64,000 bases of DNA from Candolleomyces eurysporus (taxonomy: Eukaryota; Basidiomycota; Agaricomycetes; Agaricales; Psathyrellaceae): positions 62,001 through 126,000 of the forward strand of contig JANBPK010000741.1 in the NCBI GenBank assembly GCA_027579435.1, given 5' to 3'. Below the pieces are notes generated by a model. That model was not told where the DNA came from. It ran no database searches and was given only the letters and a program-made list of their open reading frames with translations. Positions 47,787 to 58,389 of the stretch are shown piece after piece. The stretch's first letter is position 1, and each line of letters starts with the position of its first letter. Made by a program: the position numbers and the translations under genes.

Positions 47787-49141
47787 TGATGTGCAGGTAG
47801 CGAACTAGGGCTCTCTAACCAATAAAACTATAGAACTCAAACACACACACACAACCACAATAACACAACACACCAAATACCTTTGTGAAGATAAAGGCGG
47901 GCAAGGGGTATAGGTAAAAGCTCTAAGTCGAGTCGACAGAGGCTTCTAGAACTCTTCTTGTACAATCGCAAGTTCGAGGGGGAGCTAAGGCTCAACCAGC
48001 AACAATAAGAATGCTTCACAAAGTGACTTCGCTAACACACGGTAAGGTTCGAGATACGACGGATAACTTCGCGAACAGAGAACACGGTCTCGAGCAACTT
48101 TAATGCAAGAACAGTTCGATAATATGCAACCGACACAACTCTGATTGACTTCACGAACTTAAACACTCTTTTCTCGATAACAGATGGCTCTCGTAGATTC
48201 CTGGGAACACGGTCCTGACGCGAAATACAAACGCTAGCTACCCGCAAATGCTATAATAGATAAAACAGAGACGTAGATATAGGCAATTATTGTTTGGCAA
48301 ACAGGCAAAGAAACAAACAGATGACAGAAACAGAGAGAGATAAGAAACGCAATCACATGAGGGTATCGAAGGCCGAGAGTTGAGTCTCGAACCATAGAAC
48401 GCAGCCCAGGCGCTTTGCGAACCTGGTCTGGACGCGGCTGTTGTCGAGTCCACATGGATATTCACCGAGGATTGCTTCCGGAGAGCGCGCCTTTCCGTTC
48501 GCGCACTCAACCCGACGAATTGATCCGACTTTTGGGTGCTTGGCTCCACCAAGCCATACTGCTTCACTACTCTGCTGACTCTTTCTTTTTCTTGGCTATG
48601 GACAGGCTGACTGAGCTTCGGGTAGATGACCACATAAGCTTTAGTCGTACTTTCCGGTTTTCCGAGCAGGTTCACGAACTTTGGATTAGCTGTCTGATAT
48701 TGATCACTGCTTCCGTTCCTTCCAATTCGGGTCACGTCAACGCTTATTGACTTAGCGGATCGCTCATCAATTCTCAAAGCCACCGGCTGCTTCATGAAGT
48801 CTTTCTGCTTAGCGAATGTCAGGGCGAATTCCCTTGTAATGTGCACAACTCCCTCCAGCATCGTACCTCGCCAGGTCAGGCATGCTGGTTAGACTTCAAA
48901 TAGTATGACTGCGTTTCAGATACGCTCGCGAGACCTTCGTGAACTTAAAGTGTCGTTGCAGAACCGTCTTACTCAACGTTCTTTCGTGCTCTAGGGCGTC
49001 TGCTTAGTTGACAGTCAGGGATAACTCCAACTCTTATATTTCCCGTCCTTCAAGAAGATCTCTTTAATTATCTACGTCGGTTCGCGAACTTTACCAATAG
49101 ATTCGCGAATTTGAGAGGGTGTCTACGCAGACGGCGTATCA
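47787..49141 (-). repeat. LTR-like repeat family 1, copy 3 (1,355 bp)
   Basis: It starts TGATGTGCAGGTAGC and ends GGCGTATCA, the reverse orientation of copies 1 and 2. It contains an ACACACACACACA run and CTCGTAGATTCCTGGGAACA shared with the others. It interrupts family 2 sequence, the tail of which resumes at 49,142. The minus-strand 207-codon frame at 48,238-48,861 lies wholly inside the repeat. Confidence 0.78.
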
Positions 49142-49601
49142 GCGTTAGGGTGTGTGTTAGTAGTCTCGCCATTCACAATCTCTTCACCAGCTAATGTACT
49201 AAACCCTAATCTCGGGTATATGGCAGGCGTGCCTCTAAGTCAGCCGTCCTCAAGTAGACCCCAACTCTTGTGAACCCAAGAGTAGTGTACTTTTTGTTAT
49301 CCTTCACACCGTGCAAGTTATCTTAGTACTGGCTGGGTTTTCCTAGCTTAGAGATTTAATAGACACGACCATGTATTGAATTATGAACTGGTTATTCAAT
49401 AAAATCAGTATTTATTCGCAAAAAAGCGAACACAGTCATATCACCGCATGAGATGTTAGGTTCCTTTAGTGCCCAGGAAACCACCTCCATAGCTTTAGTA
49501 ATGAAATTAGGTTGTTCAGTTGCAGGGTAGGCCATTTGATCTGAAGCGGTGCCAACCAGCTGGCCTAATAAACCCTAATCTCCGGTATATGGCAGGCACG
49601 C
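49142..49601 (-). repeat. Family 2 fragments between two family 1 copies
   Basis: Bases 49,142-49,443 end in CACAGTCATATCA and are the terminal part of family 2. At 49,444 a second, internal part of family 2 begins (GCATGAGATGTTAGG, then GATCTGAAGCGGTGCCAACC), which corresponds to 52,700-52,860. The two are thus from different family 2 copies. Confidence 0.7.
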
Positions 49602-51004
49602 TGATGCGCAGGTCGCGTTCTAAGGCTCAAATCACAACAAGACAAAGAACCAAACTCTAACCAACACACACACAAAACAAACACACCAAGTATCTTCTGA
49701 AGATAAGAGGCGGGCAAGGGTATAGTGAAAAGCTCTAAGTCAAGCTGGACTAAGGCTTCGGAATGTAAACTTTGCAATCGCAAGTTCAAGGGGGAGCTAA
49801 GGCTCAACCAGGTTCGATATATTGCTTCGGAAGCTAAACTTCGTAGACAACAGACTTTGACAATACACGGATTCGACTTCAGAAGTGAGAACACGGTCTC
49901 GACACGATATGACTTTGACAACACGATGAGGACACGGCCTCCGAACGACTTCTGAACTTAAATACGCAAAAGATAACAGAAAGGCTCTCGTAGATTCGGT
50001 GGGTAACACAGACCTGGACGCAAAATACAACACTAGCTACCCGCTATGTAGATTTAGTTACTCAAAGTCCAAGATTAAATACTGTAGATAAATTTGGCAA
50101 ACACATCCAAGACAAACAAAAATATAAGCACATGAAATAAACCAGTCTGAAAAGAAATAATCAGATGAGGGTATCTAGGCTCCAGAACGAGGTCTCGACT
50201 CTTCCAGACTTGCGCCTAGACGCATTTGGAACCACTGCTGAAACGGCACTCCAGTATCTCCACATGCTTTGATAGTTTGGAATAGGTTCGGAGGTGAATA
50301 CCTTTGCTCCCGACCCTACTTCCGTCTATCCGGTTGGCTGGGCGCCTCTCCTAAGCCCTTATCACGTCATTGCCCCGACTCTAGGCATTCTGCATTCTTC
50401 CGCACTCCATGCTTTCCTTGCTAACAACGTCGGTTCACAAGACCGAACTCTATCTCGGGTTCTGAAGACAACCAAGGGTCTGGTCTCCACCCCGCATCAG
50501 TTCGCAACTTGAGTTGGCTCTTCAGAAGCCTTCGGCCGAGCCACTTGTAATTCCGAATCCAGCAACCGTCAGGTTTAATTGACTTAACGGATTTGCCATC
50601 ATGCCCTCGAAGCCACAGAGTGACGTTACACCTTCCACTTAGCGAATGTCAGGGCGAATGTCCCTTGTAGTGTGCAGACTCTCTTCCTACACCGTACCTC
50701 GCCAGGTCAGGCGCGTAGTTATGGTTCCTAATTATTTCTCTACCCTTTGGATACGTTTGCAGGGCCTTCCTAATTTAAAGCACCACTGCCGAACCGTCAT
50801 ACTCGGGTCGCTGAGCCAGATCCTTGAAAGTTGCTAAGTCCGAAGCTGGGAACCGCTCCGACTCTTGGTTTCGCAATGTTCAGAAGACATGCTAAGTTCT
50901 ATAAGTCATTATTGTTACTTAGTACTTTAATTCAGAAGAGCTTCCAAAGAAAAGTTCTATTAATTCGCGATTTTTCTAGGGGTATGCAGGCAACTGCTGT
51001 ATCA
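49602..51004 (-). repeat. LTR-like repeat family 1, copy 4 (1,403 bp)
   Basis: It starts TGATGCGCAGGTCGC and ends GCTGTATCA. It splits a family 2 copy exactly: GGCAGGCACGC is on its left and GCGCCTCTAAGTCGGCAG on its right, which join to the uninterrupted GGGCATGCCTCTAAGTCAGC seen at 52,845. The duplicated (A/G)CGC at both sides may be a short target-site duplication. It is more diverged than the other family 1 copies, with deletions. Confidence 0.8.
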
Positions 51005-51218
51005 GCGCCTCTAAGTCGGCAGTCCTTGAGTAGACTCCAACTCTCATGAACCCAAGAGTAGTGCACTCTTTAATTATCCTTTGCACCGCGCGAGTTGTCT
51101 CAATACCAAAAGGGTTTTGTAGTATAGAGATTCATTAGACACAACCGTTAATTGAATTGTGAACACTATATTCAATAAATGGGTATTTATTTGCGAAAAA
51201 GCGAACACGATCATATCA
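51005..51218 (-). repeat. Terminal part of a family 2 repeat
   Basis: CCTCTAAGTCGGCAGTCC through CGAACACGATCATATCA, ending in CA, continues the family 2 copy broken by family 1 copy 4. Confidence 0.8.
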
Positions 51219-51719
51219 ATGGGGATCACTCCCGGGTCTTCCAAGGAGTTGTCAGGTAAGTTGGAGGACAGGTTGGATGGGGGTTTGGAGGATATAGGTG
51301 CCAATGCAGATGTTAACTGATGGGGCAAGCCAAAGAAAGATTCTGATTGTAGTCACAAGAGTATAGCAAACAAAGTACAAGGCTTGGCATCCATGATAAT
51401 CGTTTCCTTCAAGTTGCATCCTCAGTTCTACTCCAATGGCCATAGAAATTGAGGTGTAGACTCCCTGAACTTGTTCAAATTGAATACTATCAAAATTGTG
51501 CAAGAAATCTGGTGATTTAGCAAAGAAAAATGACAATTCCAATTTGGGAATCAGGTCACTTGGTCGCCTTGAGTCAACCTGGAACCCGGCAGGTTCAATC
51601 AGGTTGGGTCATCATTTGACCTGTGATCCATTTTTGCGGGTTGAATTGGGCTGTGTGTAGGTTGGGTTGGGTCCAAATTGGGCTTGGCCCAATCTGTGGC
51701 AACACTAACCTGACTTGGC

Positions 51720-53218
51720 AAAGTGGGATGTCAAAGGCCCTGTTTGGAATCATGAAATCATGCTCCAGAATGGCATGGGTGGAAAGCAGTTTGCTGATAT
51801 GCTCAACACTCTCTATTGTCACTGCCTGAGGAGCTAGAGATGCAATCAGTATAATCAATGGATCTGCAACATGCAATTCCCTCCATTTTACCAATTTGAA
51901 GCAGGTGCTGCTATGGGTCCAACTGGGTCTTTTTGTTGTACACTATATGATTCATGGGTTGAGAATCATGAGCATCTATATGATCAGCACCAATCTCAGC
52001 TCTCAACTTGCCAGATGGCCATTGACCACAGTCACAAAATCACCAAGCACATTGCTAAAATCAAGGGTGAGCCTGTGTTCATTGGGTTATTGACAATGAC
52101 CAATGAATTTGGTGAAATCCGAGTCTGTGACCTTGTTCCTAGCAAGCACACTCCCAATACTCCATTGCTCTGCTACAAGAGTCCATTATATATATACCAT
52201 CTGGAGCTGCACAATCACCAGAACTTGGTAAATAGGTATACACAAGATTTTCAAATACAAGAGTCCAGGCCCCAGCTAGAGAGAGAAAAAGAGATNAAAA
52301 AAAGGGTATTGGATATGCCAAGGTGCCACCACACCACTTCTATGCTTGCACCTTGACTATTAATAGATTCCTTTTGCCTTTCCTGGTTTGCCAAATGGGA
52401 TGCTGAAGTTGATCAAGGGTGGTCTGTCTATGGTTGTACCAACCGCTGCCTTGGGGTGCCCATGCTCAAGCCTCATGAGGAGGGGTCGGACCTCTGTTAA
52501 TTGAGTATGGTTATCTTGGCAAATCCCTTGGTGACTGCTTTCCTGGTTATCTCTTTCCATGAATGACCTTCCTTTCGGAGTACTTTGGGCTCCTTTCATG
52601 CTGTTCGATGTGCCAAAACCTTGCCATGCATCTCTTTAGGTGCTTAGGGACTTGTCCCCACCGCTCTAGTGCTGAATACACTCAATTAATGTGAGGCTGC
52701 ATGAGAGGTCAGGTACTGTTAGTGCCTAGGAAACCACCTCTGTTGCCTGGTTGTGAAACTAAGTTGTTCAGCTACAGGTTAGGCTATTTGATCTGAAGTG
52801 GTGCCAAGCGGCTAACATACTAGACCCTAATCTCAGGTATATGGTGGGCATGCCTCTAAGTCAGCAGTCCTCGAGCAGACTCCAACTCTTGTGAACCCAA
52901 GAGCTTCTGAACTCAGAGATCATTTGTGAGGTGATACCAGAATCTCAATGTCTGTCTGGTTGGGTCAATGGAAATCTCTATGTCCCTACAACAGAGGTTT
53001 TTGGTGTTCTTCCCATCCCAGAAGATGTTAAGATAAAGCATGGTCTCTTAGCATATGATGATATTAGCCTAGCATTGCAGTATGCCTACCTTGCTCAAAA
53101 GCAGAACAGTAAATATGCAGTTTCAACTGTTCACACTCCAGTGGAAAAGGACCTTTTCTCAGACTTGATGCAAGAGAATCCAGCATCTCTCACCAGCAAA
53201 GGGATTGACTTGGATTGA
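51720..53218 (+). pseudogene. Transposase-like gene of a dispersed family, split by a family 2 repeat
   Basis: Frames before the insertion contain an NGMGGKQFADMLNTLY-like segment (about 51,765-51,820), PPFYQFEAGAAMGPTGSF, AIDHSHKITKHIAKIKGEPV and FIGLLTMTNEFGEIRVCDLV. After the insertion, ending at 53,218, comes TTEVFGVLPIPEDVKIKHGL. The DHSHKITKHI and TNE.GEIR motifs are hallmarks of a widespread Agaricomycete family that couples a DDE-like domain with a 3'-5' exonuclease domain in many genomes; the exonuclease part is not seen here. The 52,150-52,905 repeat interrupts it right after the GEIR segment. The coding part is short and has further breaks, so it is not functional. Confidence 0.65.
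52150..52905 (-). repeat. LTR-like repeat family 2 inserted in the transposase-like gene
   Basis: It matches the inverted copy at 46,540-47,470 over most of its length, from ACAAGAGTCCATTATATA at the left to CTCTTGTGAACCCAAGAG at the right, where the last 200 bases of the family are missing. It holds the n at 52,296. Confidence 0.7.
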
Positions 53219-54364
53219 GCCCCAGCACAGCAGAATGAAAGATCAAATGGAAATAGAATTTTCTACCAAGTAAGTTATGATAACAGAAGTGAATTATTAC
53301 AGACTTGTTTCCCTAGCTTCCAGAGCACATCCATGCATATCACCTTGTTTGGGATTCCAACATAAACTCCTGACACACATGAGCAACAAGCTACACTCAG
53401 TGAAAGCAGATAGACTCGCTTGTTCACAACCCAAGATGCCTTTCTATGATGCCTTCAGTTCAAGAGATGCCTTCAAGCCAACCAATGCCAAGGGGAGGGT
53501 TAATTGAGGAAAGGGTCTACTTCTGCTATTGGGAATACAGATTGTGCACATTTGGTTATCCCTAGCTCAGCCCAACCATTGGCCAATCCCCCAACACAAA
53601 GGTTGAGCTCTCAGAAACAGAAATCTCCAATCCCTGATGACTCTGAAAGGACTGGCATGTGTCACTGTGTGTGGTGCAGATCACAGTCCAAGTTGACGAT
53701 TTGGCTGCGCGTGCTGACTAATCATGTTGTTATCTTGAGATGATAAGATGCAGTAGCAAAACCGCAAATATCAAAGCGTTGGAGGGTCCGATAGTCAAAA
53801 TTGAGGTTTACAGCAACTTTAAATGTACTCCTCTAGCTTCAGAATTTTTCTTGTATTTTTTAAGATGCCATCTGCTTATTTGAGAGATTTTTTGCCAGTA
53901 GCGTCAGTAGCAGCGTAGTTGCTACTGACGTGGCTGTGCAATAAAGAGTCTGGGTGGCGCGATCAAATTCAAGGTAAGGAGAGCGCAGCCTCGTCCTTCC
54001 AGCCTACTGCACTGGAACAGGTGTCCTGAAGCTGTAGTAAATCTTAATAACCTCTCTCTTTTTTCTTTTCTTTTTCTTCCCTTGCTTTATTTTTTTATTA
54101 TTTATTTTTATTTTGGCCCACACTCATCAGTAGCAAGCCATGAAAAGCAGTGTAACAATCAACCTCGCGAATAGGCTCCAGTTCTCAGTGTCGGAACTAG
54201 CTGGAACATGAAGATAATCGGCTTTGATTGGTTTCCGGATCTTTGGTTGAATTCATTGCTTGAATAACACAAGCCAACAGCCAATCGCGGGGAATCAAAG
54301 AAGGGTGCGTGTTTGGAAAGCTGTGCATTCAATTCAACTGAACCCCCGTTGTGAATGGGGATTA
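53219..54364. other. Non-coding, with a hairpin and a pyrimidine-rich tract
   Basis: The plus-strand frames at 53,277-53,743 are not recognised. A strong hairpin occurs at 53,902-53,930. At 54,045-54,120 there is a long CT/T-rich stretch. An old transposon end is plausible, but I see no gene. Confidence 0.4.
53902..53930. repeat. Perfect 11 bp hairpin
   Basis: CGTCAGTAGCA and its complement TGCTACTGACG enclose the seven-base loop GCGTAGT, with GCCA/TGGC pairing a few bases further out. It may be the end of the transposase-like element or a Helitron-type terminal hairpin. Confidence 0.8.
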
Positions 54365-54480
54365 AAACAATGTGCATGGTGTGTGTTCATTCGTTTGCTC
54401 GAAAGGGTGAATGGCTTATCGCTATTGTATTAGTGAGTGCACCCATGACTTGTTCGCAGTACTTGGCGCCTGTCACACCG
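54365..54480 (+). repeat. Degenerate about 110 bp repeat, unit 1
   Basis: GTGTGTGTTCATTCGTTTG, then GAATGGCTTATCGC, GCACCCATGACTTGTTCGC, AGTACTTGGCGCCTGT. It matches 55,853-55,965 in the same order. Both lie just upstream of caspase-like sequence. Confidence 0.75.
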
Positions 54481-54900
54481 GATCCCGTGGTTCACGGAGA
54501 CGTTGGAACCTATCTTTGGGCGCTCTTGATTGGCAATGAGGAAAAAAGCCTAGAATCCCCTTCTGGGTGCAACCTGGCTGGGAAATCCTATCTCGAATGG
54601 CTGTTTTGGCTGCTACCAGAGGACCATATTATGCACAGTCAAGACAGAGAGCATGATCACGGCGTTCTACAACCTTTGAATCAACAGCGGAATCAAGGAA
54701 GGTTACCATAATCTCTCCGCATATGCCAGTCACAGATCACGCCACGATGCAAAATTATACTTTTGCGGAGAAGATACCAGCCGTCTGGCTCGTTCAATTG
54801 ATGTGCTTTGCCCTGTTGACCGCGATCTTCCTTTTCGCGGTGGATCTAGCCTCCCTGACATATCAGACCGAGAAGTGCTGCTGATACTCCTACAAATTCG
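54481..54900 (+). pseudogene. Caspase-like (peptidase C14) pseudogene fragment
   Basis: It reads TPDPVVHGDVGTYLWALLIG, KSYLEWLFWLLPEDHIMHSQ, then after a stop AYASHRSRHDAK and IDVLCPVDRDL, PDISDREVLLIL. These align with TPDPRVQATLGPHLWALLIG, KSYLIEFLGVPESHITHIQ, AYAGHGASYDAK, IEALCPVDRGL and PDISDREVLLIL of the intact gene at 56.4-57.9 kb. The active-site Cys region is missing, and a stop codon and frame changes are present. The preceding repeat unit shows that the gene was duplicated together with its upstream region. Confidence 0.85.
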
Positions 54901-55852
54901 CAATATTTTTTTTGAAGGGAGCTTTGTGAGCGGGACGGTCAGTTTTAGAAGCGAACATCCAGAGCTGTCCGACTCCGTCCACTTTTACCTCGCACGTCTC
55001 ATTACACATGAATGTCAGCCGATACCAGGGCGCTACTGATTACCACTGGTTTGACCACCAAGGAGCTACTCTTCCAGAGCTACTTGGTGTCGAATCACCA
55101 CTCATCAAATGCGTGAGTGCTAAAAGACCGGGTCGGGGCATGATCCCAGCTGTAAAGGCGCACAAAAAATCTGTTAAAGAGGGGGAAACGGATCTGATGA
55201 GAGAGATAAGAGCCAACGAGGGGATAGCCTCCAGCATTAAACTGGTCACAGACTGTCCGTCTTGGTAGATGAAGCAGCCGAGAAAGTGGCTTGGACAGGT
55301 CAATGAGCGCCATGTCAATGCAGGGTCATGGAATATTCTTGTAAACCCGCTATGTCACTCTTTTTCATCTTTGTGGCATTATGGCCGGCATTCAGTGACC
55401 ATCTGACCACAAGAAAGCTTTTTAACCAAGTCCGCTCTCGACGATGGCTATTCACAAGGCAAACACAGTTAGTCCTACTTCAATGATAGATCGATAGCCA
55501 CCATCTGCGTGTGTTTGTACTCCGCGTCCAATCGTATATTTACTTCGAGATTCAAACTGTTCACTACCTTGGAATCTTTTCCGATCGCGTCTGTTCTCAC
55601 CTGTGCTCAAATCATCCTCCGAGTCTTTGTTCCTGTCCTGCACCTCACCAGTCTAACTTCGCTTATAGGATCCAATACTCAACCCTAGAAGGATGATCGT
55701 GATTGTGAACGTGACCGCCGGCTTCAATAGCTTCTCAATCTTCAATTGAATTTATTCTGTGACTGACAAAGTCACCGCACAATTGAGGGGTGCATATTGG
55801 TGGATACATGTTCATTTTCCCTAATCAGTTATGGTAAGTGGGAATTATAACA
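54901..55852. other. Non-coding region between the caspase-like copies
   Basis: An open frame at 55,008-55,268 (LPELLGVESPLIKCVSAKRP) is not recognised. No other feature. It probably contains debris of the duplicated caspase-like gene. Confidence 0.35.
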
Positions 55853-56168
55853 ATGTGCATGACGCGTGTTTGTTCATTTCTTTGAATGGTCAATGGCTTA
55901 TCTCAATCGTGTCGGTAAATGCACCCATGACGTGTTCGCAGCACTTGGCGCCTGTGATCATCCCGGGGGTCCCTCATTGCTTCCAGCCGGTCAACGGCTT
56001 CTCGCGACTGTATTACTCAGGGACCGATGTCTTGTTTGCAGCACTGGGTACCTATGACCAGCGTTAAGGTGCGTGTTCTTTCATTTCTCCTTAACGGCCA
56101 ATGGCTCAATGCGACTGTAATGAATATGCCCATAAGTTGCCCGCAGCACTCGGCGCCTGTGACCAGCT
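55853..56168 (+). repeat. Three further degenerate repeat units upstream of the caspase-like gene
   Basis: Units at 55,853-55,965, 55,985-56,055 (partial) and 56,066-56,168 share GGTCAATGGCTTATCTC, GCACCCATGACGTGTTCGC and AGCACTTGGCGCCTGTGA-type cores with unit 1 at 54,365-54,480. They sit 270-580 bases upstream of the start codon of the caspase-like gene, so they could be promoter repeats or duplicated 5' UTR. Confidence 0.7.
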
Positions 56169-56432
56169 TGAGCTGAAGACCAATCTCGGTGCGATCAGAG
56201 CAAACCTTGCGCATGTTCGTAATGAACTAGTTTCGTTTCTTCTTTTTATGATGCCTGCGTGCGACGCAAGAGATAGTAAGCTATATAACTCGTAGAGATC
56301 GTCTTCTCCGGCTTTCTTAAGCTTCCAACAACCTTCCCTATACTGGCCATACATACTGGCTTTCCGTAACCATATTGGCGAAGAACCCACTCAGCGACCC
56401 TCGGCAATTGCACTACCGTCACTGCATTCACT

Positions 56433-57947
56433 ATGTCTGATAATCCGAAGCGAGCTATACCAACCGAGGTAAGACCCTTCATCTGCATGAGACACATTCA
56501 AACGGATTGGCTGATTCCGTCCAAGGAAGCCGAAGCCATGTTACAATGCTTACGAAGTCTCGTTCAAACGGAGCCCAAGGGCTTTCATCACCCACACATG
56601 AAGGCTATATCCGATCCATTCGGCGCTGCACTCTCTGCTCTCGAGAAGTTCCACGTCCCAGCTGCCACTGATGGCACCTCCGAGTCGGTGGGAGGAGGTC
56701 GAGACTTCAGCAGCAAACCGAGTGACACGGAACAGAGAGAATCGGAAGAGAAGCTGATGGAGTTTGAACAGCAAACCTGGGACTTGTACCAGTTGGAGGG
56801 TCCTTTGGACCATACCCGTCTTCTCGAAGAGTGCAAAGTTCGAGCTCAAAGAGGAGACCACGAAGCCGAGAGGAGATTGGAGGTGCTCGACACCTTCCAT
56901 GACACTCGCCGCCAGATTCGCGCCCACCGTTGGAAACTCCCCCCCAATCACCTGGAGTGGCAGGATCTCCCGGAAGTCACGCCAGATCCCCGGGTTCAAG
57001 CGACCTTGGGTCCCCACCTATGGGCGCTTCTAATCGGCAACAACAACTATCCCCAGTCTCCACTAAAGGGTTCTGTGAACGACTCCTTGGCTTGGAAGTC
57101 CTATCTCATCGAGTTCCTTGGTGTACCGGAGAGCCATATTACGCACATCCAGGATGCCAACAGGAAGACCATGGTCACAGCCCTGTACGACCTTCGAGAC
57201 AACGGAGAAATCAAGGAAGGTGACCATATCCTCTTCGCATATGCCGGCCATGGGGCTAGCTATGATGCGAAACGCTACTCCTTCGAGAATGATATCGGTC
57301 ACCGGGCTGGATCAATCGAGGCGCTTTGCCCTGTTGACCGTGGTCTTCATGACGGAGGAGGCACTCCCGACATATCCGACCGGGAGGTGCTTCTGATACT
57401 CTCAGAGATTCACGATCAGACCAAAGTCGACGTCACTGTTGTCCTTGACTGTTGTCATTCTGGAGGAGGAGTTCGAGAGTTGGGTGTCGATCTGCGTCAT
57501 CGTAGTTTTGAACCCTTGATTGATCCGGAAGTGGTACACCAGATGTTTGTGGAGGCGGACAAACACCCCCGTCGTCGTCCTTCCACCATATCCGTTCGCT
57601 CTCCGACTTGGGCCAGTGATACGGCCGATATTTACCGGCCGGTTCTTTTGGCTGCCTGTCAAGACACCGAGCTTGCTTGGGAGGAGCCGGAGCATGGACT
57701 CTTTACTGCCGCGGTATTGCGAGTTCTGCGCTCGGAGAGAGGAAGGGGCCTAACTTGTCGAGACCTAATCAAAGCAATTGGGCCCTTAAGACATGATCAG
57801 AACCCAAGGGTTGACGTCAAGCACCCAAAGCAATTGCTGTGGATTTCGAACTTCGAGAACGCCGTACCTGCCGAAAATACGTTCAGTAACTCCTTATATC
57901 AACGTCTTCGATATAATGTAGCATCCTGGTTATATCAGGTATTGTAG
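56433..57947 (+). CDS. Caspase-like (peptidase C14) protein
   Basis: A cysteine peptidase of the caspase/metacaspase fold. Single exon of 504 residues from ATG at 56,433. Residues 1-180 form a helical N-terminal part without the Pro/Gln-rich region of classical yeast metacaspases. The p20 domain runs from about 194 (HLWALLIGNNNY), with catalytic His273 in LFAYAGHGASYD, ALCPVDRG at about 297-304, and VTVVLDCCHSGG with catalytic Cys341. A C-terminal part includes YRPVLLAACQDTELAWEE and HGLFTAAVLRVL, the p10-like segment. All key residues are present and the frame is unbroken, so it is likely active. Such genes form large families in Agaricomycetes, often beside NLR-like genes; a role in heterokaryon incompatibility or cell death is a reasonable inference only. 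The pseudogene upstream is a paralog. Confidence 0.9.
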   Translation: MSDNPKRAIPTEVRPFICMRHIQTDWLIPSKEAEAMLQCLRSLVQTEPKGFHHPHMKAISDPFGAALSALEKFHVPAATDGTSESVGGGRDFSSKPSDTEQRESEEKLMEFEQQTWDLYQLEGPLDHTRLLEECKVRAQRGDHEAERRLEVLDTFHDTRRQIRAHRWKLPPNHLEWQDLPEVTPDPRVQATLGPHLWALLIGNNNYPQSPLKGSVNDSLAWKSYLIEFLGVPESHITHIQDANRKTMVTALYDLRDNGEIKEGDHILFAYAGHGASYDAKRYSFENDIGHRAGSIEALCPVDRGLHDGGGTPDISDREVLLILSEIHDQTKVDVTVVLDCCHSGGGVRELGVDLRHRSFEPLIDPEVVHQMFVEADKHPRRRPSTISVRSPTWASDTADIYRPVLLAACQDTELAWEEPEHGLFTAAVLRVLRSERGRGLTCRDLIKAIGPLRHDQNPRVDVKHPKQLLWISNFENAVPAENTFSNSLYQRLRYNVASWLYQVL

Positions 57948-58389
57948 ATAGCTGCTTTGCTTGTATTGACTTGTACCACATCACCGTTGAGTATTTATGC
58001 TTTCTCTCTAAAGGGTCTATCACTATTCTTGAACAGTAATAGGAGTTTTGCTAGTGCATCAAACTTATAAAACAGCAAAATTTCAGCGGTAGCTGAATTT
58101 CGCAGTCCTGGCCCAATTCGTTCAGGCGCTGCCCAATTCGTTTAGGTTTCGCCCAATTCGTTGCCTTTTTGCCCGGGCTCTTTCGTTTCCGGCCAGCAAC
58201 AGTAAGCTTTGGATTCATTCCAAGCCAGGGTCATTAATTTGGCTGGCTCGATACTACACCGGCAGGACGTTTCGACTGCTCTGCATCCAGAACGACCATG
58301 ATCAGTGTCAGCGGAAGCGTGTTTGGATTGCAAATGAGGCAGCGAGAATGAGGTAGTAGATCAGCGTTATCAACCCTTTCAAGGCAGCG
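57948..58389. other. 3' flank and spacer
   Basis: The trinucleotide-like run GCCCAATTCGTT occurs three times at about 58,112-58,163 (spacing about 20-25 bases). No gene. Confidence 0.5.

Noticed and set aside
48238..48861. Minus-strand frame of 207 codons
   Set aside because: It lies wholly within an LTR-like repeat copy; other copies have stops in the same frame and no domain is recognisable.
44050..51218. Full-length LTR retrotransposon with gag-pol
   Set aside because: No reverse transcriptase, RNase H, protease or integrase motif occurs between any pair of the repeats.
58112..58163. GCCCAATTCGTT triplet repeat as a regulatory array
   Set aside because: Only three short units, downstream of the caspase-like gene, with no link to a promoter; noted as a small local repeat only.
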